Assembly (NCBI RefSeq): GCF_001282685.1
Contig: NZ_LN875035.1
Span: 1,970,001 to 2,034,000 of the forward strand
DNA: 64,000 nt
DNA from: Niameybacter massiliensis
GTDB taxonomy: Bacteria; Bacillota; Clostridia; Lachnospirales; Cellulosilyticaceae
Direction of reading: 5' to 3'
The translations under genes and the position numbers were made by a program. Numbering within the stretch: the first letter of the stretch is position 1; every line of letters begins with the position of its first letter. This document shows positions 26,036 through 34,394 of the stretch, in pieces. Below the pieces are notes generated by a model. The model did no database searches, was not told where the DNA came from, and saw only the letters and a list, made by a program, of their open reading frames with translations.

Positions 26036-26896
26036 ATGATAAACATAAATAAAGGCAGTAAAGTCGGTATTGTTTGTTGTTCTAACGGCCAATCTAAGTC
26101 CAATAAAGGTAAAATTGCAGTGCTGGAGAAGATTTTAACTGGAGTAGGTCTCATTCCTGTTTTTAGTACATTCATCTACGAAAGAGATGGTGTCTTCAGT
26201 GGGTCTGGTATGGAAAGAGCAAAGGCATTGATGGATTTCTATCATGATGATGAAATCAAAGCTATTTTTGATATCTCTGGTGGTGATTTAGCCAATGAAG
26301 TACTTCCTTACTTAGACTTTGATTGTATTGCTAAAAGTTCTAAGTACTTTTGGGGCTATAGTGACCTTACTACTATTCTCAATGCTATCTATGCCCAAAC
26401 AGGTATGCCATCTGTACTCTATCAAGTCAGAAATCTGATCTATGACCATGCCGATACTCAAATTGCTCATTTCTACAGTACACTCTTTGATGGAACCCAT
26501 GATTTATATGACTTTGACTATACTTTCATTCAAGGTCACACTTTAGAAGGCATCGTATTAGGTGGCAATATCAGATGCTTGCTCAAATTAGCCGGTACAC
26601 CTTTTTGGCCTGATATGGCAAACAAAGTTTTATTACTTGAAAGCTTTGGTGGGACAGTACCTCAAATGACTACGTACCTTAATCAACTTAAACAAATCGG
26701 TGTATTTGATAAAATAAGTGGTATCATACTGGGGACCTTTACTCAAATGGAAGAACAACAATGTGTACCTTCTATTGTAGAACTAGTAAAACACTATACA
26801 GGTGAACAATTGCCTATTATTAAAACAAACCAAATAGGACATGGCTCTGACTCAAAAGCTGTGATTATTGGCTCTCAAGTTTATTTTAAAAACTAA
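26036..26896 (+). CDS. LD-carboxypeptidase family (peptidase S66) protein
   Basis: 286 residues. The S66 signature is present: GYSDLT with the nucleophilic Ser near residue 106, and the C-terminal Glu and His region (VLLLESFGGTVPQM, IGHGSDSKAVIIG). Relatives are muramoyl-tetrapeptide LD-carboxypeptidases, which trim wall peptides, and MccF-type self-immunity enzymes; which role applies is open. No signal peptide, so it is cytoplasmic. The ATG at 26036 has AAAGG 10 bases upstream; upstream TTG and ATG codons lie too close to that site. It follows the methyltransferase by 20 bases. Confidence 0.82.
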   Translation: MININKGSKVGIVCCSNGQSKSNKGKIAVLEKILTGVGLIPVFSTFIYERDGVFSGSGMERAKALMDFYHDDEIKAIFDISGGDLANEVLPYLDFDCIAKSSKYFWGYSDLTTILNAIYAQTGMPSVLYQVRNLIYDHADTQIAHFYSTLFDGTHDLYDFDYTFIQGHTLEGIVLGGNIRCLLKLAGTPFWPDMANKVLLLESFGGTVPQMTTYLNQLKQIGVFDKISGIILGTFTQMEEQQCVPSIVELVKHYTGEQLPIIKTNQIGHGSDSKAVIIGSQVYFKN

Positions 26897-26958
26897 AAAG
26901 AAGAGGTTACGACATCTACAAACCATGTAGGTTCTTGATATCGTAACCTCTTCTTTTT
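26895..26958. terminator. Bidirectional terminator
   Basis: An 18-base inverted repeat (AAAAAGAAGAGGTTACGA and complement) with an internal stem in the loop, A and T runs on both sides, between converging genes. Confidence 0.85.
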
Positions 26959-26961
26959 TCT

Positions 26962-28923
26962 CTAAATAACGAACTGATTACGTCCTAAGGACTTAGCCTG
27001 ATACAGCTTCTCATCTGCCTGTTTTAAAATAGTCTCTATTGCATCTACTTTATATAATTCCTCATAATATACACCAGCACTCACCGTTAGATACCTGGCT
27101 ATTTTAGATGATTTATGTTCAATCCTTAGCTGTGCTAATTTTTCATATAATATTTTTATATTTTGCTCAAATTCATGAATGGGAGCTGCTGAAATAATAC
27201 AGAACTCTTCACCACCATACCTAAATACGGCATCTTCTATAAAGATCTCTTTTAATACTTGAGCTACTTTCTCCAGTATTTTATCTCCTGCAACATGTCC
27301 ATAGGTATCATTATATAACTTAAAATAATCAATATCTATTAACATACAGATTAACGCCTGTTCATGATAGTTTTTCACATATTCATACAAGTACTTTTTA
27401 TTGTAAGTCTTTGTTAAGTAGTCTGTAATACTTTGTTGGTATAGTATGTCATTTAATTTTTTAATTTTTCTATCAGCTAAATGAATGTGTATAGTATTTA
27501 CTAATATAACCAAAGCAATACTACCTACTATACATACTAAAGCTTTCCATGATAGAATAATCTTTAAACTTTTTTCATTATGTAACTTTTTAATAATCGC
27601 TCCTAATTCTGTACCATAATTAAGCGCTTCATTTTTTTCCAGTTCATCTATTTTTTCTTTTCTATAAAGTGTTGTTAATTCACTTTTCCCTAATAAGTCA
27701 CCAACATAGATAATTCTATCTCTAATTGTATAATATAAATCATCTCGCACACCTCTTGCTTTTATCTTTTCTAATACATCTATATATGCTTCTAATATTA
27801 GCCTATCCCCTTCATTTTCGAAAAGTTTCAAATCTAAAACTAATTGCTGTTCCCATAGATCTACATTAGCATACATCTCATCCGGATGAAGATTGTAATA
27901 TCTTCTTGCTACACCTAATGCTTGCTTTGCAGATTCAATATCTGATTGTAAAATATTAATTTTAGCTCGCAATAAATAAATCCAATTAAGCTCTTTTTGT
28001 GCCTCTCGCTCATTTAACCTGCTAGTTAATCCAATAAATTTATCTATCATCTCTTGTGCTAAATCAAATTGATTAATCATAGCATAACAATCGGCCAAAT
28101 AAGAGAGATAGGTGAGTTCATTTAAAAGACTTACTTCATAATTGCCTTTTAAAAGTTCCTCATAAATAGAAATAGCCTGATTATATTTTCTTTCAACATA
28201 GTAAATATCCCCTAGGCTTTTAACACTTGCACCTTTTAATAACTCTAATTCATTTTTTTCACAAATATTTAATGCCATAATAGATTCTTGAATTGCACTT
28301 GCATAATCATTTGTTACTAAATAGATAAGTGATAAATAAAGATGATTATAGGCAGTTGTATCTGCAGAGCAATCAATCTTAAACGCTTCTTGCATGAGTT
28401 GGATTGCTGCATCCATTTCATTGTTATAGATTACTCTATTTCTCGCATAAGCTTGATACACCTTGGCAACCATATCATTATTAAGCTTTCGGGCAACTTC
28501 TATGGCCTCTTCAAATACTTCCTGTGCTCTTTCCTTCTCACCTACCTGCAAGTAACTTTTTATTTGTGAAGTTAACATTAAGACTTGGATAATAGGGTCA
28601 CTATTTTCTCCTAATTGCCCTGCTACCTTTAGATAAGATTTGCTCTCTTCTAAATTTCCTAAAAGATTTTCTATATATCCTAAGAAAAAATACTGACTTT
28701 GTAATATATCAGTACTACTTTTATCAAACTCCAAAGACTGTATATCAACCTTAAACTGTAATAATTCTTCTTGTGTAAGATCATATTCTTGGTTATTTAA
28801 AACCAGTTGAGTAAATTCATCTATTGTATTGGTAATGGGGGTATTTCCCTTTTGTATACATATTAATCCACCTAAAAAAATAATAACACCTAAGATGATC
28901 ATCCTTTTCCAGCTAAATGTCAT
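26962..28923 (-). CDS. Membrane-bound TPR-GGDEF diguanylate cyclase
   Basis: 653 residues. A membrane anchor at about 6-24 is followed by an external region of helical tetratricopeptide-type repeats (about 35-400), a second membrane helix at about 458-478 and a cytoplasmic GGDEF domain (about 500-650). The signature is GGEEF at about 570-574, an active variant, with LIDIDYFKLYNDTYGH upstream. No inhibitory RxxD site is visible. It should make cyclic di-GMP in answer to a signal or protein partner sensed outside the membrane. The ATG at 28923 has GGAGG 5 bases upstream; an ATG four codons earlier lies within that site. A monocistronic unit. Confidence 0.9.
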   Translation of the reverse strand: MTFSWKRMIILGVIIFLGGLICIQKGNTPITNTIDEFTQLVLNNQEYDLTQEELLQFKVDIQSLEFDKSSTDILQSQYFFLGYIENLLGNLEESKSYLKVAGQLGENSDPIIQVLMLTSQIKSYLQVGEKERAQEVFEEAIEVARKLNNDMVAKVYQAYARNRVIYNNEMDAAIQLMQEAFKIDCSADTTAYNHLYLSLIYLVTNDYASAIQESIMALNICEKNELELLKGASVKSLGDIYYVERKYNQAISIYEELLKGNYEVSLLNELTYLSYLADCYAMINQFDLAQEMIDKFIGLTSRLNEREAQKELNWIYLLRAKINILQSDIESAKQALGVARRYYNLHPDEMYANVDLWEQQLVLDLKLFENEGDRLILEAYIDVLEKIKARGVRDDLYYTIRDRIIYVGDLLGKSELTTLYRKEKIDELEKNEALNYGTELGAIIKKLHNEKSLKIILSWKALVCIVGSIALVILVNTIHIHLADRKIKKLNDILYQQSITDYLTKTYNKKYLYEYVKNYHEQALICMLIDIDYFKLYNDTYGHVAGDKILEKVAQVLKEIFIEDAVFRYGGEEFCIISAAPIHEFEQNIKILYEKLAQLRIEHKSSKIARYLTVSAGVYYEELYKVDAIETILKQADEKLYQAKSLGRNQFVI

Positions 28924-29127
28924 CGTTACCTCCATTTCTTTATTTATAAATTTTCTATAACATAATTCAATATCCTAGTTAAGAATAATAACAATTTTGA
29001 TCTCAATAATATATTTACATATTATTACTACTATAGTCTAAAAAAACTCTTTTTGCTTTTTATTGTAATGAAATGATCTTTATATGTTCTGAAATATCTT
29101 TCAATATAATAAATCATTAGTTTCAAT

Positions 29128-29946
29128 TTATTTTTTAATCAATTGAATAGGTAAATAAATATTTCTCATTAATTTTCCTTGATTAAAAATATTAAAAAAG
29201 CTATGTTCTATAATATATACCTTTTTTTCAAAAACATATTGTTTTTCATAGTTTTGTTGTGCACTACAAATAATACTCGGAATCTTATCTAATGGTTCTA
29301 GCGTGTTCATGAGTAAGGCTTGTGGCAGGACCACCTCACATCCACCCTCTTTTTCATCACATAAATGTCCTACTACCATATCTGAAGTATCCTCTCTATT
29401 ACTATAGATCCACTTTTCACCTACAATTTTCAGCTGAGTGATTCTTCCTACACCTCTATTCGTTTTCTTACTTGGTACCATTTCTTCTATATCATCCATT
29501 TTATAATCAAAGGTTGCTTCATTAAATCTAAAAACAATTTGTTCTACATATTTTATGGTATTAGGATTTTTCTTATATTCTTCTAACATCTCCTGAAAAT
29601 AACAGAGTAATTTTTTAGCATATGTCCAATAATTAATCTTCTGTGTGATTTCCTTAATCTGTTTACCAATAAGACCACTATAATCATCTATATCATTGCA
29701 TTCAATGAATTTAGGAATGTCTTGAATAGGTACATCTATGGAACGTAAAAATAAAATCACATTAAGTATCTCTATATCTGCAATGGCATAATACTTATAT
29801 TTATTTTTCTTGTTTTCTTTTGGGCTAAGTATTCCACAACTTTCATAGTGTCTTAAAGTGTCCTTCCCTATACCCATTACTTTACAAACTTGTCCTCTTG
29901 TATATCTTGGTTCAAAAAAATATTCTTCTCTATTTAATTCTATCAT
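29128..29946 (-). CDS. MerR-family transcriptional regulator
   Basis: 272 residues. The N-terminal winged helix is typical (YTRGQVCKVMGIGKDTLRHYESCGILSPKENKKNKYKYY), followed by helices and a dimerisation helix, and a C-terminal ligand-binding-like domain of about 140 residues that I cannot assign. MerR proteins activate promoters with overlong spacers. It lies divergent to the MATE gene, whose promoter has that form, so it likely senses a toxic compound and induces the exporters. An AAGGTGAG site lies just before the ATG. Confidence 0.88.
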   Translation of the reverse strand: MIELNREEYFFEPRYTRGQVCKVMGIGKDTLRHYESCGILSPKENKKNKYKYYAIADIEILNVILFLRSIDVPIQDIPKFIECNDIDDYSGLIGKQIKEITQKINYWTYAKKLLCYFQEMLEEYKKNPNTIKYVEQIVFRFNEATFDYKMDDIEEMVPSKKTNRGVGRITQLKIVGEKWIYSNREDTSDMVVGHLCDEKEGGCEVVLPQALLMNTLEPLDKIPSIICSAQQNYEKQYVFEKKVYIIEHSFFNIFNQGKLMRNIYLPIQLIKK

Positions 29947-29976
29947 ACACTCACCTTCTCATTTCAAAACACCATC

Positions 29977-30007
29977 TTGACTATGGGCTAACCCCATAGT
30001 TTACATT
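29977..30007 (+). promoter_or_regulatory. MerR-type promoter and operator for the MATE-FUSC operon
   Basis: TTGACT (29977-29982) and TACATT (30002-30007) are 19 bases apart, the long spacing of MerR-activated promoters. A perfect 8-base dyad, ACTATGGG and CCCATAGT with a 5-base centre (29980-30000), fills the spacer. A second possible -10, TATACT at 30007-30012, would need a 24-base spacer. Confidence 0.65.
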
Positions 30008-30037
30008 ATACTATAAAGTCACAAGGGAGGTATATGT

Positions 30038-31486
30038 ATGACTAATAAATGTTCAAAAGAAACTTTAATGCGTGACTATCCTGTAAAAAGTACCTTATTA
30101 AAACTTGCGGTTCCTTCTATGATTGGTATGCTTGCTTCGGCACTTTATAACTTGGTAGATACAATATTCGTTGGGATGCTTAATAGTACCAATTCTATGG
30201 CCGCAGTTTCGGTTTCATTTCCGTTTTTTGTTATTTTAATGGCTATCGGAACAATGATTGGTGTAGGTGCGGCTTCTTGTGTTGGACGCCTATTAGGCGC
30301 TAATAAAAAAGCTTTGGCAGACCGTGCAAGTGGATTGGCACTTTTGCTCTGTATTGCTTTCTCCGTAGGTATTATGATTATTGGATTTTTATTTATGAAT
30401 CAAATTATGACCCTAATGGGTGCTTCACAAGAAGTACTACCTTATGCCAAATCCTATTCTAATTGGTTACTTATTGGAGCCATTTTTACCATCTCCAATT
30501 TAGTTTTCAATAGTTTGTTACGTACTGAGGGCGCTTCTAAGATGTCCATGTTTACAATTATCATAGGTGCTGTTGCAAATATTATTTTAGATCCTATTTT
30601 TATGTGGAGCTTTGGTCTTGGTCTCGCTGGTGCAGCCATTGCTACTGTCATTAGTCAAGCTATCTCTACAGTATTGATGCTTAGCTTTTATCTTAGAAAA
30701 AAATCGCTTATTGTGATTAACCTCAATACATTACTCACGCGTACTCCTGAGGATTTTTCTATTGTAAAGCAAATCTTCTCCATAGGTTTTCCTGTTTTTA
30801 TGACACAGTTCTTGGCGGCTATTGCTTTTACTGTACTCAATGCAACTGCTGCTGTATTTGGTGCGCCTGCACTAGCTGCAATGGGCATTGTCAATAAAAT
30901 CTATACCATTATTACACAAATGGTAGGCGGTTATACCAATGCCTTCTTACCTTTTGCTTCCTATAACATAGGTGCTAAGCTTTATCTTCGTGTGAAAGAG
31001 TCCATTTTCTTCTCACTTGGCATTACCTTTTTATATAGCATAGGTATTATTGGCATCATTAATCTCGTTCCTGAATTCTTTATTCAACTTTTCACAAAGG
31101 ATCCAGAAGTGATTCAGCTAGGTGTAAACTGCCTTAAAATGCAAACTTATTTATTAGTAGGCTATTCTTTTATTTTTGTCATGACCGCTGTTTTCCAAGC
31201 TATGGGCGAATCTAAAAAACCTACTTTTATCTCTATTGCACGTCAGGGCTTGCTCCTTATTCCTTTTACACTTATTTTACCTCGTATTTTCCAACAGGGT
31301 GTACCACCCCTCATTGAAAAGTTAGGTAGTTACCCTATGGAATCTGGACTTTATGGCCTAATGCTTGCTCAGCCTCTAGCTGACCTGATTACTTTGTGTG
31401 TCTGTATCATCTTTTGCGTTGCAACACTTAAGAAGCTCAATGGACTTTCTCATTCAAAAAACGATGCTGAATCATTAAACTTATAA
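30038..31486 (+). CDS. MATE-family multidrug efflux transporter
   Basis: 482 residues with about 12 membrane helices in two related halves (PSMIGMLASALYNLVDTIFVGML in the first; FPVFMTQFLAAIAFTVLNATAA in the second). MATE proteins export cationic drugs and metabolites in exchange for Na+ or H+. It is the first gene of a unit controlled by the divergent MerR regulator. AAGGGAGG precedes the ATG. Confidence 0.93.
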   Translation: MTNKCSKETLMRDYPVKSTLLKLAVPSMIGMLASALYNLVDTIFVGMLNSTNSMAAVSVSFPFFVILMAIGTMIGVGAASCVGRLLGANKKALADRASGLALLLCIAFSVGIMIIGFLFMNQIMTLMGASQEVLPYAKSYSNWLLIGAIFTISNLVFNSLLRTEGASKMSMFTIIIGAVANIILDPIFMWSFGLGLAGAAIATVISQAISTVLMLSFYLRKKSLIVINLNTLLTRTPEDFSIVKQIFSIGFPVFMTQFLAAIAFTVLNATAAVFGAPALAAMGIVNKIYTIITQMVGGYTNAFLPFASYNIGAKLYLRVKESIFFSLGITFLYSIGIIGIINLVPEFFIQLFTKDPEVIQLGVNCLKMQTYLLVGYSFIFVMTAVFQAMGESKKPTFISIARQGLLLIPFTLILPRIFQQGVPPLIEKLGSYPMESGLYGLMLAQPLADLITLCVCIIFCVATLKKLNGLSHSKNDAESLNL

Positions 31487-31509
31487 ACATTTTATATTTA
31501 TATTAAGGA

Positions 31510-32499
31510 GTGATTATTATTACTAAGCAAAAACTTATTTTCAATCTCATTATTCTCGTTCCCATTATGCTCATTGTAGGACTTTATTCCTCTTTCTTTG
31601 GCAATGATAATAAATTAGTCAGTATTATATGTATTGCTCAGTCTATGATGTTTCTTAAAAAGAATCTTTGCTATGATAAGAAAACTTCTGCTAAGATTGT
31701 TTTGTTTCTCTACTTCATCATCAGTATTTCAACCATTGTGAGCCAATACAGCTTAGTATTAGGTATCTTATTTAACTTTATAACTATTGCTACTGTTATG
31801 TACTTTACAACTGAAGATATTCCTAGTGGACTTTATTCACTCTTCCTTCTGTTTTATGTCTTTATGGAAGGTACACCTATTGTAGATGGTACAGTTTTCT
31901 TAAGAGTTGCAAGTATTCTTGTATGCGGTATTCTTGCTAGCTTGATTATTTATAAATGTACGCCAGCTGACTATACCAACCCAACTCGTCCAACACAATT
32001 AAAAGCACTTATTCACCACTTAAAAGAGAAAGAACCAACAAGGTATTTCTTTATTATTAGAATGACACTTGCACTCACTATTGGAATGGCTCTTGGCAAT
32101 ATTATAGGCCTTGAAAAAGGGATGTGGATTAATGTAACCATTCTCTCTCTTACACAACTCTCTTACAAAGAAACAAAAGAACGTATGCCAAAACGTATTA
32201 CTGGAACACTTATAGGCATCCTACTCTTTGTCATCGTTTTTAATCTCATTCTCCCCCCTTCACTCACTTTAATGGGTGTTATTATAGGAGGTTATTGCTC
32301 AAGTGTCGTATCAAGCTATATCCCTAAAGTGAGTTTCAACACTATGCTCGCTTTAGCTTCTGCCATGGGTGCTATAGGTTCTCTTTCTGCTATATCTATC
32401 CGTTTTGGGTATATGATTCTAGGGTTATTCATTACCATTTTACTTACCTTATGCTTCTATAAAAGAGAACAACATTTGCAGAACGAAATCTGTTCTTAA
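31510..32499 (+). CDS. FUSC-like integral membrane protein (putative aromatic compound exporter)
   Basis: About 326-329 residues. Six or so hydrophobic segments, a cytoplasmic stretch near 150-175, then a second set with RMTLALTIGMALGNIIGLEKGMWINVTILSL, typical of FUSC/fusaric-acid-resistance proteins. It follows the MATE gene by 23 bases, so the two exporters probably act together. The start is odd. The only good ribosome binding site, AAGGAG, overlaps the single in-frame GTG (31510). The codons at the right distance are ATT at 31516 and 31519, so a non-AUG ATT start is likely. Confidence 0.78.
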   Translation: MIIITKQKLIFNLIILVPIMLIVGLYSSFFGNDNKLVSIICIAQSMMFLKKNLCYDKKTSAKIVLFLYFIISISTIVSQYSLVLGILFNFITIATVMYFTTEDIPSGLYSLFLLFYVFMEGTPIVDGTVFLRVASILVCGILASLIIYKCTPADYTNPTRPTQLKALIHHLKEKEPTRYFFIIRMTLALTIGMALGNIIGLEKGMWINVTILSLTQLSYKETKERMPKRITGTLIGILLFVIVFNLILPPSLTLMGVIIGGYCSSVVSSYIPKVSFNTMLALASAMGAIGSLSAISIRFGYMILGLFITILLTLCFYKREQHLQNEICS

Positions 32500-32522
32500 A
32501 TGTAACTAAATCTCTAAAATAG

Positions 32523-32569
32523 AAAAGTCCAAGTATTTCTATCTATTTGTTAGAAATACTTGGACTTTT
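32523..32569. terminator. Bidirectional terminator
   Basis: An 18-base perfect inverted repeat (AAAAGTCCAAGTATTTCT) with an 11-base loop between converging genes. Confidence 0.85.
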
Positions 32570-32620
32570 ACTCTACTCATAAACTCACTAACATTCATTT
32601 TTTATAGGCAGCGTTCTCTT

Positions 32621-33193
32621 CTATTCAATATATATAAGGCCTATTATACAAGATAAATCTACAATATCTATTTTCCCATCATTATTCATATCGAACCACA
32701 AAGCCTGTTTCCACATTTCTTCGTCCTCTTGCTCACCATAATAATATGCTGCAAGAGCTAATTGCCCAATATCTGTCTGTCTACTGGATTTAAAAATAAC
32801 AATAGCATTATGTAACACAACTACTATTTCTAGTCCTGCTTCTTCTGTTTGTATATGTATACGTGCCTCTTTTGCCTCTCTACATACTGTATTCAATTTT
32901 TCTTTATCTTCTATTTTATAAGCCCCCGGAGTCGTTCCTATGGGTGCTTCCTGTACAAGCCAATCAGCATGTTGAATAAGTTTATCTAGTAAGATAATGG
33001 CTGCTGGAGTAGTCTGCTCATCCTCCGGCTTTATACCTAGTTGTCCTTCTGTAGTTGCTGCCATTTCTACTTGTTTTTTTATAACTACAGTAGACTGTGG
33101 CTGTATAGCATAAGTCACTGTTACCTGGGCTGGTAGAATCATTGTAAGTACATATACCCAAATCACAAGAGTTATCAATCTTTTTTTTATCAT
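32621..33193 (-). CDS. Small secreted FIVAR-like/dockerin protein
   Basis: 190 residues. A signal peptide (about 1-29) precedes a helical FIVAR-like segment (about 68-115; PGAYKIEDKEKLNTVCREAKEA matches the family's second helix) and a C-terminal dockerin-like region (about 138-190). The second calcium loop is intact (DMNNDGKIDIVDL). The first repeat keeps the helix LALAAYYYG but its calcium loop is replaced (SSRQTDIGQ), so only half of the dockerin looks functional. No catalytic domain is present. It is 13 bases after the cohesin-SLH gene. A role in the surface complex is inferred from domains and position. Confidence 0.7.
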   Translation of the reverse strand: MIKKRLITLVIWVYVLTMILPAQVTVTYAIQPQSTVVIKKQVEMAATTEGQLGIKPEDEQTTPAAIILLDKLIQHADWLVQEAPIGTTPGAYKIEDKEKLNTVCREAKEARIHIQTEEAGLEIVVVLHNAIVIFKSSRQTDIGQLALAAYYYGEQEDEEMWKQALWFDMNNDGKIDIVDLSCIIGLIYIE

Positions 33194-33206
33194 TTATTTT
33201 TCTCCC

Positions 33207-34280
33207 TTATCCATGATTTTCTAATCCTAGATATCTACAAAGAATAGCAGCGATTTCTGCTCTTGTAATGTTTCCTTGCATATTAAGTTTTGCCTTTTCA
33301 TCCCCTCTAATAAGGCCTTTTTCAATAGCCCATGCTACATCCACTTCTACCCACGCTGGTACTTGATCTGCATCTTTATAAGGTGCTAATATCTTTTCAT
33401 ACCCTCTAAGTTCTTCATACGTTCCATTCTCTTTTTCTATTCTCGCTAGAATAGCTAATGTCTCTGCTCTTGTAATAGATTGTTGTGGTTTGAAAGTACC
33501 CTCTTCATATCCTTTTAAAAGACCTCTATCTGCCATTTTGAAAATACTTTCTGCATACCACTCATCTCCATTAATATCTTCAAAAGTACTAACTTTCTTA
33601 TTTTCCACTATGTTACTTACTATGTTATATTCTTCAAGAATATTATTAAGAATCATGGCCATTTCTGCACGGGTTAATTTGTCATTTGGCTTAAATAATA
33701 TTTCTGTTTTTCCTATCATGTATGCTTCATCTACAACTTGACTTATACAGCTTTCAGCCCAATGCCCTTTAATATCTTCTAAATTTTGACCTTTATCGAT
33801 CACTTTAATAGGAATAGTTTGCTCTACTTTAAAGTCTTTTGCATTACCTTTAGAGTCTACTACTTTTACTGATTCTAATTTTATAGTATATATGCCAGGT
33901 TCTTTCGCTTTAAACTTAAATTCAGCTAAATCAATTGCCCCATTGTCACCAGCTTTTTTACCCATTTTAGTAAAACCAAAATAGACCTTATCATCGGTAG
34001 CTTTAGTCGGCCCTGCCAAAAAACCTTCAGCAAATTTCACCTGTGGTTTCCCTACTATTTCTAACTGACTTTCATCAAAGCTTAGCACCACTTCAAACCC
34101 ATATAAATCTGTAATATATTCTCCTTTAACATTAAGGCTAAAAGGCATATTGCTTTTCGTTTTTACTTTTTGTTCATCACACTTAAATGTTGTTGTCGCC
34201 CCCCAAACAGGCTGTGCTGGTACTAAGCATAGCATGATTATACTCATAGTAATGATTGTTATCCATATGTTTTTTTTCAT
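33207..34280 (-). CDS. SLH-anchored single-cohesin surface scaffold
   Basis: 357 residues: signal peptide (1-27), a cohesin-like domain (about 30-162; YGFEVVLSFDESQLEIVG, VYFGFTKMG) and three SLH repeats (about 170-350), each with the TRAE motif (LTRAEMAMIL, ITRAETLAIL, ITRAEIAAIL) and GLLKGYEEGTFKP-type loops. SLH domains hold proteins to wall polymers. The layout is like OlpA of Clostridium thermocellum, a surface protein carrying one cohesin that holds a dockerin-bearing enzyme. Here the nearest dockerin partners are the GH123-like enzyme upstream and the small dockerin protein downstream. A GAGGGAGG site precedes the ATG. Confidence 0.88.
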   Translation of the reverse strand: MKKNIWITIITMSIIMLCLVPAQPVWGATTTFKCDEQKVKTKSNMPFSLNVKGEYITDLYGFEVVLSFDESQLEIVGKPQVKFAEGFLAGPTKATDDKVYFGFTKMGKKAGDNGAIDLAEFKFKAKEPGIYTIKLESVKVVDSKGNAKDFKVEQTIPIKVIDKGQNLEDIKGHWAESCISQVVDEAYMIGKTEILFKPNDKLTRAEMAMILNNILEEYNIVSNIVENKKVSTFEDINGDEWYAESIFKMADRGLLKGYEEGTFKPQQSITRAETLAILARIEKENGTYEELRGYEKILAPYKDADQVPAWVEVDVAWAIEKGLIRGDEKAKLNMQGNITRAEIAAILCRYLGLENHG

Positions 34281-34321
34281 CTACTTTCCTCCCTCATTCA
34301 TTTGAGTAAGCATCTTTTAAA

Positions 34322-34375
34322 AAAGAGATGGCTATATGATATAGTGTGGCATCTCCTTGTTATAGCCATCTCTTT
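34322..34375 (-). terminator. Terminator of the GH123-like gene
   Basis: A 15-base inverted repeat (AAAGAGATGGCTATA and complement) followed by a T run on the minus strand, 20 bases beyond the stop at 34395. Confidence 0.8.
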
Positions 34376-34394
34376 ATAACCCCTATAGATTACT

